From Streptomyces scabichelini (lineage in GTDB: Bacteria > Actinomycetota > Actinomycetes > Streptomycetales > Streptomycetaceae): DNA of 64,000 nucleotides. A program made the translations under genes and the position numbers. Positions within the stretch are counted from its first letter, which is position 1. Each line of letters starts with the position of its first letter. Of this stretch, positions 59,861-64,000 are shown piece after piece. The stretch lies in the NCBI RefSeq assembly GCF_011045015.1, contig NZ_JAAKZY010000002.1, forward strand, positions 1-64,000. Reading direction: 5' to 3'. Under the pieces are notes generated by a model. It saw only the letters and a list, made by a program, of their open reading frames with translations, was not told the origin of the DNA and did no database searches.

Positions 59861-62644
59861 ACGCGGTCGCCCGACCCGGTCGCCCTGCGCGAGGCACAGG
59901 CCGAACTGCCCCTGTTGGTCTGCCTCTTGGTGCTGATGGCGCTGCTCACCACGGTCGCCGCCGCGGGCCCCGATCTGCTCGACCGGCTTGCCGGGCGGGC
60001 ACTCGCGTCGCGCCTTGAGCAGGAGCAGCGGGCGGAGCCCGGGATCCTGCTCAGCGCGCGGTTCGAACCGGCGGTCGGCGTGGGTCCGGACACCCAGGAG
60101 AGCGACTTGGGCGACGACTTGCTGCCGACCACCGGCGTGATCGAGAGCGCGGCGCCCGGCGCTTTCGACGGCGGCCTCGTGCACGACTCCACCCGCGTCG
60201 AACTGCCGCTCGTCCGCACCACGACGGACGCCGGGGACGTGGGCCTCGGCCTCGTGTACGCCTCCGACGCGCCGGGCCGCGCCGCCTACGCCGAGGGACG
60301 GCCGCCCGACCCGGACAGCGAGGCCGTCGAGATCGCCGTCTCCACCCGCACCCGCGACGCGCTGCGACTGCGCCTTGGGCAGCAACTCCCGGTCGAACCC
60401 GGCGCGTTGAAGAACGTCCACGCCACCGCCGTCGTCGTCGGGTTCTTCACCGCGGACGCCGGCGGCACAGCGCGCGGAGGCCGGCTGTGGCGCGAACAGC
60501 CCCAGCTGGCACGCCCTGCGCAGCATCCCCCGCGCAGCGCCTCCGGACTCGACTGGGAGGCCCGCGCCCTCGTCGCGCCGCGCACCGTCACCACCCTCCA
60601 GACCCAGGCCGACGCCACGCTCACCGCCACCTGGGGCATGCGTCTCGACCTCGACGCGCCCACCGCCACACGGTTCGCCGACGACGAGGGACAGCGCGAG
60701 CTCCAGCGGCTGCTCACCCGCTACCCGGACGACGCGCGGACCGTCTACTGCGGCGATATCGCCGACTACGGCGGCATGTTCTGCACCATCGGCTCGCGCA
60801 ACGCCTCCACCCTGCAGAACAGCACCCGGCTGCCCGACGTGCTCACCGAGTTCGGCACACAGTGGCGCCAGGGCCGCGCCGTGATCTCGTTCGCGCTGGC
60901 GTCCCTGCTCGTCACCGGACTGCTCACCGCCGTCGTCACGGCGCTGCTCGCGGTGCGCCGCCGTCTCCCCGCCCACCGGCTCCAGCGCGCCCGCGGCGCC
61001 TCCGCGGCAGGCCTCGCACTGGCCCGGGCGGCACAGACCGCGCCCGCCGCGCTGCTCGGGCTCGTGGCCGGGCTCGCCGCCACCTGGGCGCTCCCGGGCG
61101 ACTCACCCGCGTACCGCTACGGGCTGCTCGTCGCCGCGCTCGTCTGGCTGCTGCTGCCCGCGCTCACCTGGCACGCCCTGCGCGACCGCGCCGTACGCAC
61201 CCGGCACGAGCCGACCCGGCATGCCGCAGGCCGCCGGATCGTCGCCGAGGCGCTGGTACTGCTGCTCGCCGCGGCCGGTGTGTTCGCGCTGCGGACCCGG
61301 GGCACGGCGGGCGACGCCGGGCCCGATCCCCTGCTCGCCGCGGTGCCCGCGCTGCTGGGGCTCGCCACCGTCGCCGTACTGGTGCGCTGCTACCCGCTGC
61401 CGGTACGGCTCCTGGCGCGCTGGTCCGCGCGGCGGCGCGGCGCCGTGCCCCTCATCGCGCTCTCCCGGGCCGCGAAGGAGGCACAGGGCCGGGTGCTCGC
61501 GCTGCTCGTCCTGGTGGTGACGCTGGCGGGCGCGGTGTTCGGCGGGCTTGTGGCCGGGACTCTGTCGGACGGGCGCCGCGAGGCCGCCGCCTGGCAGGTC
61601 GGCGCCGACGCCTCCTTCCGCGGCGCGGTCCGCAATCCCGACGTCGCCGAACGGCTGACCCGGGTCCGCGGAGTACGCGACACCGTCAGCGTGCGGCAGT
61701 TGCGCGTCGACCCGATGAGCGGGACCAGCGGCGAGCGCTACGGCATCGCGAGCCTCATCGGCGTCGACGGCGCGAAGCTGCGGGCGCTGTCACCCGGCTC
61801 GGCCGCGGCGCGCGCACTCGACGACGCCGGACTCACCGCACCGGGGCGCGGCCCGGACATCCGGGTCCTGGCGACCGGGGCCCGTGCGGGCGACCTGCTC
61901 ACCATCACCTCGCACGGCAGGAAGCTGCGCCTGCGCGTCGTCGGCGGCCTCCCCGACGACGTACTCCGCGACCCGGCGATCGGCCCCGTCCGCAGTACGA
62001 CGACGTCCCGGGACCAGCTGATCCTCGCCGACAACCGCGATCTGAGGGGCTTCGACGCAAGCGAATTCGAGGAGACCGCGCTGCTGCTGTACGGCCCGCG
62101 CCTTGACGCGCAGGCGCTGCGGGCCCTCGTGCCCCGAGCCACCTCCGACTCCGCCGTCGGAGAACTGCGTATCCGCGCCGAGGAGGAGGCCGACGCCGAC
62201 GCGGACGGCATGATCGACGTCCTGACGGCCGCGCACACCGCGTGCACCGCGCTCGCCGTGCTCCTCGCCCTGCTGGCCCTCGTACTCGAACTGATGCTGT
62301 CCGCCCCGGCGCGCGGCCGCACCGCCTCCTACCTGCGCACGCTCGGCCTCGGCCACCGTGCCACCTCGGCACTGCACCTGCTGCAACTGGTGCCGATGGT
62401 GCTGGCTGCGGTGGCGGGCGGCACCGCACTGGGCCTGACGCTGCCCGCGCTGCTCGGACCCGCCCTGGAACTGCGGGAGTTCACGGGCGGACCCGCCGCC
62501 CCCACCCTGCACCCCGACCTGCTGCTGACCGCCGCCCTGGGCGCCGGACTCGGCGTGCTGGTCGTCGTGGCGGTCGCTGTGGAGACCTGGATCGGACGGC
62601 GCCGCGGGCTCGGCGCCGTCCTGCGCCTTACGGAGGAACGGTGA
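59849..62644 (+). CDS. Very large FtsX/MacB-type ABC permease (second)
   Basis: The 931-residue partner permease has an N-terminal helix (LPLLVCLLVLMALLTTVAAAG), a large outside domain, a middle helix group (AVISFALASLLVTGLLTAVVTALLAV and others) and a C-terminal FtsX-like block (ALAVLLALLALVLELML, LLQLVPMVLAAVAGGTALGLTL). ATG 59849 has GGGGGAGG 4 nt upstream. The length and layout mirror the first permease, suggesting a heterodimer. It overlaps the ATPase gene by GTGA. Confidence 0.85.
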   Translation: MRRPTRSPDPVALREAQAELPLLVCLLVLMALLTTVAAAGPDLLDRLAGRALASRLEQEQRAEPGILLSARFEPAVGVGPDTQESDLGDDLLPTTGVIESAAPGAFDGGLVHDSTRVELPLVRTTTDAGDVGLGLVYASDAPGRAAYAEGRPPDPDSEAVEIAVSTRTRDALRLRLGQQLPVEPGALKNVHATAVVVGFFTADAGGTARGGRLWREQPQLARPAQHPPRSASGLDWEARALVAPRTVTTLQTQADATLTATWGMRLDLDAPTATRFADDEGQRELQRLLTRYPDDARTVYCGDIADYGGMFCTIGSRNASTLQNSTRLPDVLTEFGTQWRQGRAVISFALASLLVTGLLTAVVTALLAVRRRLPAHRLQRARGASAAGLALARAAQTAPAALLGLVAGLAATWALPGDSPAYRYGLLVAALVWLLLPALTWHALRDRAVRTRHEPTRHAAGRRIVAEALVLLLAAAGVFALRTRGTAGDAGPDPLLAAVPALLGLATVAVLVRCYPLPVRLLARWSARRRGAVPLIALSRAAKEAQGRVLALLVLVVTLAGAVFGGLVAGTLSDGRREAAAWQVGADASFRGAVRNPDVAERLTRVRGVRDTVSVRQLRVDPMSGTSGERYGIASLIGVDGAKLRALSPGSAAARALDDAGLTAPGRGPDIRVLATGARAGDLLTITSHGRKLRLRVVGGLPDDVLRDPAIGPVRSTTTSRDQLILADNRDLRGFDASEFEETALLLYGPRLDAQALRALVPRATSDSAVGELRIRAEEEADADADGMIDVLTAAHTACTALAVLLALLALVLELMLSAPARGRTASYLRTLGLGHRATSALHLLQLVPMVLAAVAGGTALGLTLPALLGPALELREFTGGPAAPTLHPDLLLTAALGAGLGVLVVVAVAVETWIGRRRGLGAVLRLTEER

Positions 62645-63654
62645 CCGAACCTCACGGGAGTGACCCGCGGAAACCTCAGGGGAGTGACCTGCAGAAGCCG
62701 CAGGCGAGCGACCTGCGGGTACTGGAGGAGCGGGCCCGCGACTCCAGGCGCCCGCACGCGGACGACGGGCTCGTCGTCTGCGACAACCTGGTACGCGTCT
62801 ACCGCACCGACGAGGTCGAGGTGCAGGCGCTCCAGGGGCTCGACCTCGTCGTCGAGGAGGGCGAGTGCATGGCGCTCGTCGGCGCCTCCGGGTCCGGCAA
62901 GTCGACGCTGCTGTCCATCCTCTCCGGGCTCGACCTGCCCACGGCGGGCCGCGCCCGCGTCGCCGGACACGATCTGCTCGCCATGGGACGGCGCGAGCGG
63001 CTCGGCTACCGCCGGCACACCGTCGGCTTCGTATGGCAGCAGACGGGGCGCAACCTGCTGCCGTATCTGACCGCCCTGGAGAACGTGGCGCTGCCGATGA
63101 AGTACGCGCGCGTGCCGCGCGGCAAGCGGGCCGCGCGCGCCGCCGAACTCCTCGACGTGCTGGGCGTCGCGTACTGCCGGGACCGCCGTCCCGCCGAGCT
63201 CTCCGGCGGCGAACAGCAGCGCGTGGCCGTCGCGGTCGCCACGGCCAACGCTCCTCGTGTGCTGCTCGCCGACGAACCGACGGGCGAACTCGACACCGCG
63301 AGCGGTGAGGAGGTGTTCGCCACGCTGCGCCGCGCCAACGAGGAGTTCGGCGCCACCGTCCTCGTCGTCACCCATGACCCGCTCGTCTCCGGACAGGTCC
63401 GCCGCACGGTCCGCATCCGCGACGGCCGTACGTCCACGGAGACGCTCCGCGCGCCCGACGGCACGGGCGCCGAGGAGTACACGGTCCTGGACCGCACGGG
63501 CCGGCTCCAACTGCCCAAGGACTACGTGGAGCGCTACGGCCTGCGCGGCCGGGTCCGCCTGACAGCGGAACCGGACCATGTGGGGGTGTGGTCCGACGAG
63601 ACGGGCCGCTCTGCCGAGCCTGATCGCCCTGCCGAGCCCGAACGCGCCGACTGA
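62641..63654 (+). CDS. LolD/MacB-type ABC ATPase with AbrB-like C-terminal tail
   Basis: The 337-residue ATPase has Walker A GASGSGKST (81-89), LSGGEQQR and LADEPTGELD, characteristic of the LolD/MacB group that partners with FtsX-like permeases. After the ATPase core a tail of about 60 residues (LDRTGRLQLPKDYVERYGLRGRVRL) looks like the AbrB/SpoVT fold and could mediate dimer contacts or DNA binding. The N-terminus has three related octapeptide-like units (SDPRKPQG, SDLQKPQA, SDLRVLEE). GGAGG precedes GTG 62641. It completes the three-gene operon. The substrate may be an envelope lipid or the neighbouring terpene. Confidence 0.88.
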   Translation: MTEPHGSDPRKPQGSDLQKPQASDLRVLEERARDSRRPHADDGLVVCDNLVRVYRTDEVEVQALQGLDLVVEEGECMALVGASGSGKSTLLSILSGLDLPTAGRARVAGHDLLAMGRRERLGYRRHTVGFVWQQTGRNLLPYLTALENVALPMKYARVPRGKRAARAAELLDVLGVAYCRDRRPAELSGGEQQRVAVAVATANAPRVLLADEPTGELDTASGEEVFATLRRANEEFGATVLVVTHDPLVSGQVRRTVRIRDGRTSTETLRAPDGTGAEEYTVLDRTGRLQLPKDYVERYGLRGRVRLTAEPDHVGVWSDETGRSAEPDRPAEPERAD

Positions 63655-63675
63655 CCGATCGCCCCATCCGCGACG

Positions 63676-64000
63676 TCAGCCCGGCGTGTCCTCGTCCAGG
63701 GACTCCACGTCCAGGGACTCCACGGACTCGACCGGAGGCATGAAGGCCCGCAGCCACCGCTCCGTCTGGGCGACGTGAGCCTGCGCGGCGCCCGCCGCGG
63801 CGACGGGGTCGCGATCGGCGATGGCGGTGGCCAGGTTGCGATGGTCCTCGTCGCTCTTGCGGCGCAGCTCCGGGCCCTCGGGGAGGGTGAAGACCTGGTA
63901 CTTGCGGGAGCGGGCGCGGAAGACGGACAGCAGCGAGGCCAGGGTGGGGTTGCCGCCGATCCGGGCGATCTCGGCGTGGAAACGGTGGTCGAGCTCGGAG
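63676..64000 (-). CDS. C-terminal part of a FadR-type GntR regulator (cut by window edge)
   Basis: The last 107 residues are visible: SELDHRFHAEIARIGGNPTL, ARSRKYQVFTLPEGPELRRK, then DEDHRNLATAIADRDPVAAA. This is the FCD ligand-binding domain of FadR-family regulators with its metal-ligand Asp/His pattern. The winged helix would lie outside the window. The tail ends with two copies of VESLD. The frame runs to TGA at 63676-63678, 22 bp from the convergent ATPase gene. Confidence 0.8.
   Translation of the reverse strand, partial: SELDHRFHAEIARIGGNPTLASLLSVFRARSRKYQVFTLPEGPELRRKSDEDHRNLATAIADRDPVAAAGAAQAHVAQTERWLRAFMPPVESVESLDVESLDEDTPG

Overview
The window looks like chromosomal DNA of a Streptomyces or close relative. 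It is very GC-rich with strong third-position GC bias, uses GTG and TTG starts, couples genes through GTGA/ATGA overlaps, carries Tat signals, and has FtsX-type giant permeases, a lectin-tailed Ser/Thr kinase and a short terpene cluster. I see no tRNA, rRNA, CRISPR array, transposase or phage gene.

Left edge (1-2.3 kb): the start of a DUF1963-like gene, a GT32 sugar transferase coupled to a decayed GT4 remnant, and low-information spacer. The most distinctive region (2.58-24.8 kb) is a self-contained uptake-and-oxidation locus. It has a stand-alone riboflavin kinase, a GntR/UTRA regulator, an oligopeptide-type ABC importer (Tat lipoprotein, fused double ATPase, two permeases) and a fused heterodimer-like ABC exporter. 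It also has three MFS carriers, four NtaA/SnaA/DszA-family flavin-dependent monooxygenases (three in tandem, nearly identical and mosaic) and two different flavin reductases. The logic reads as: import a substrate, make and reduce FMN, oxidise the substrate, export products. An oriented motif, GGCGCAAT, lies upstream of essentially every transcription unit in this block, so it is probably one regulon. The gene content recalls the riboflavin-catabolic (rca) genes of Microbacterium, but no ribokinase is present and the substrate is unknown.

25-36 kb: a YihY-type membrane protein with a repetitive N-terminus, then redox genes: a DHFR/RibD-like protein, a divergent XRE regulator/SDR pair, a deazaflavin-type nitroreductase and an aldo-keto reductase. 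A Tat-exported molybdenum aldehyde oxidoreductase of the PaoABC type follows, with its XdhC maturation factor. 36-52 kb: a metallophosphoesterase, a LuxR regulator, an FAD/NAD(P) protein, a TPR protein, a Ser/Thr kinase with a LecA-like extracellular domain, a Tat-secreted GH95-like glycosidase, a Gfo/Idh oxidoreductase, a two-component system, a DedA protein, a VOC protein, and a TetR/methyltransferase divergent pair with a double palindromic operator.

52.8-56.3 kb: a three-gene terpene cluster (cytochrome P450, class I terpene synthase, polyprenyl diphosphate synthase) transcribed leftward from an unusually A+T-rich promoter region. 56.5-63.7 kb: a rightward MacB/FtsX-type ABC system of two very large permeases and an ATPase with an AbrB-like tail, which could serve as terpene exporter or envelope machinery. 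The right edge holds the C-terminal part of a FadR-type GntR regulator.
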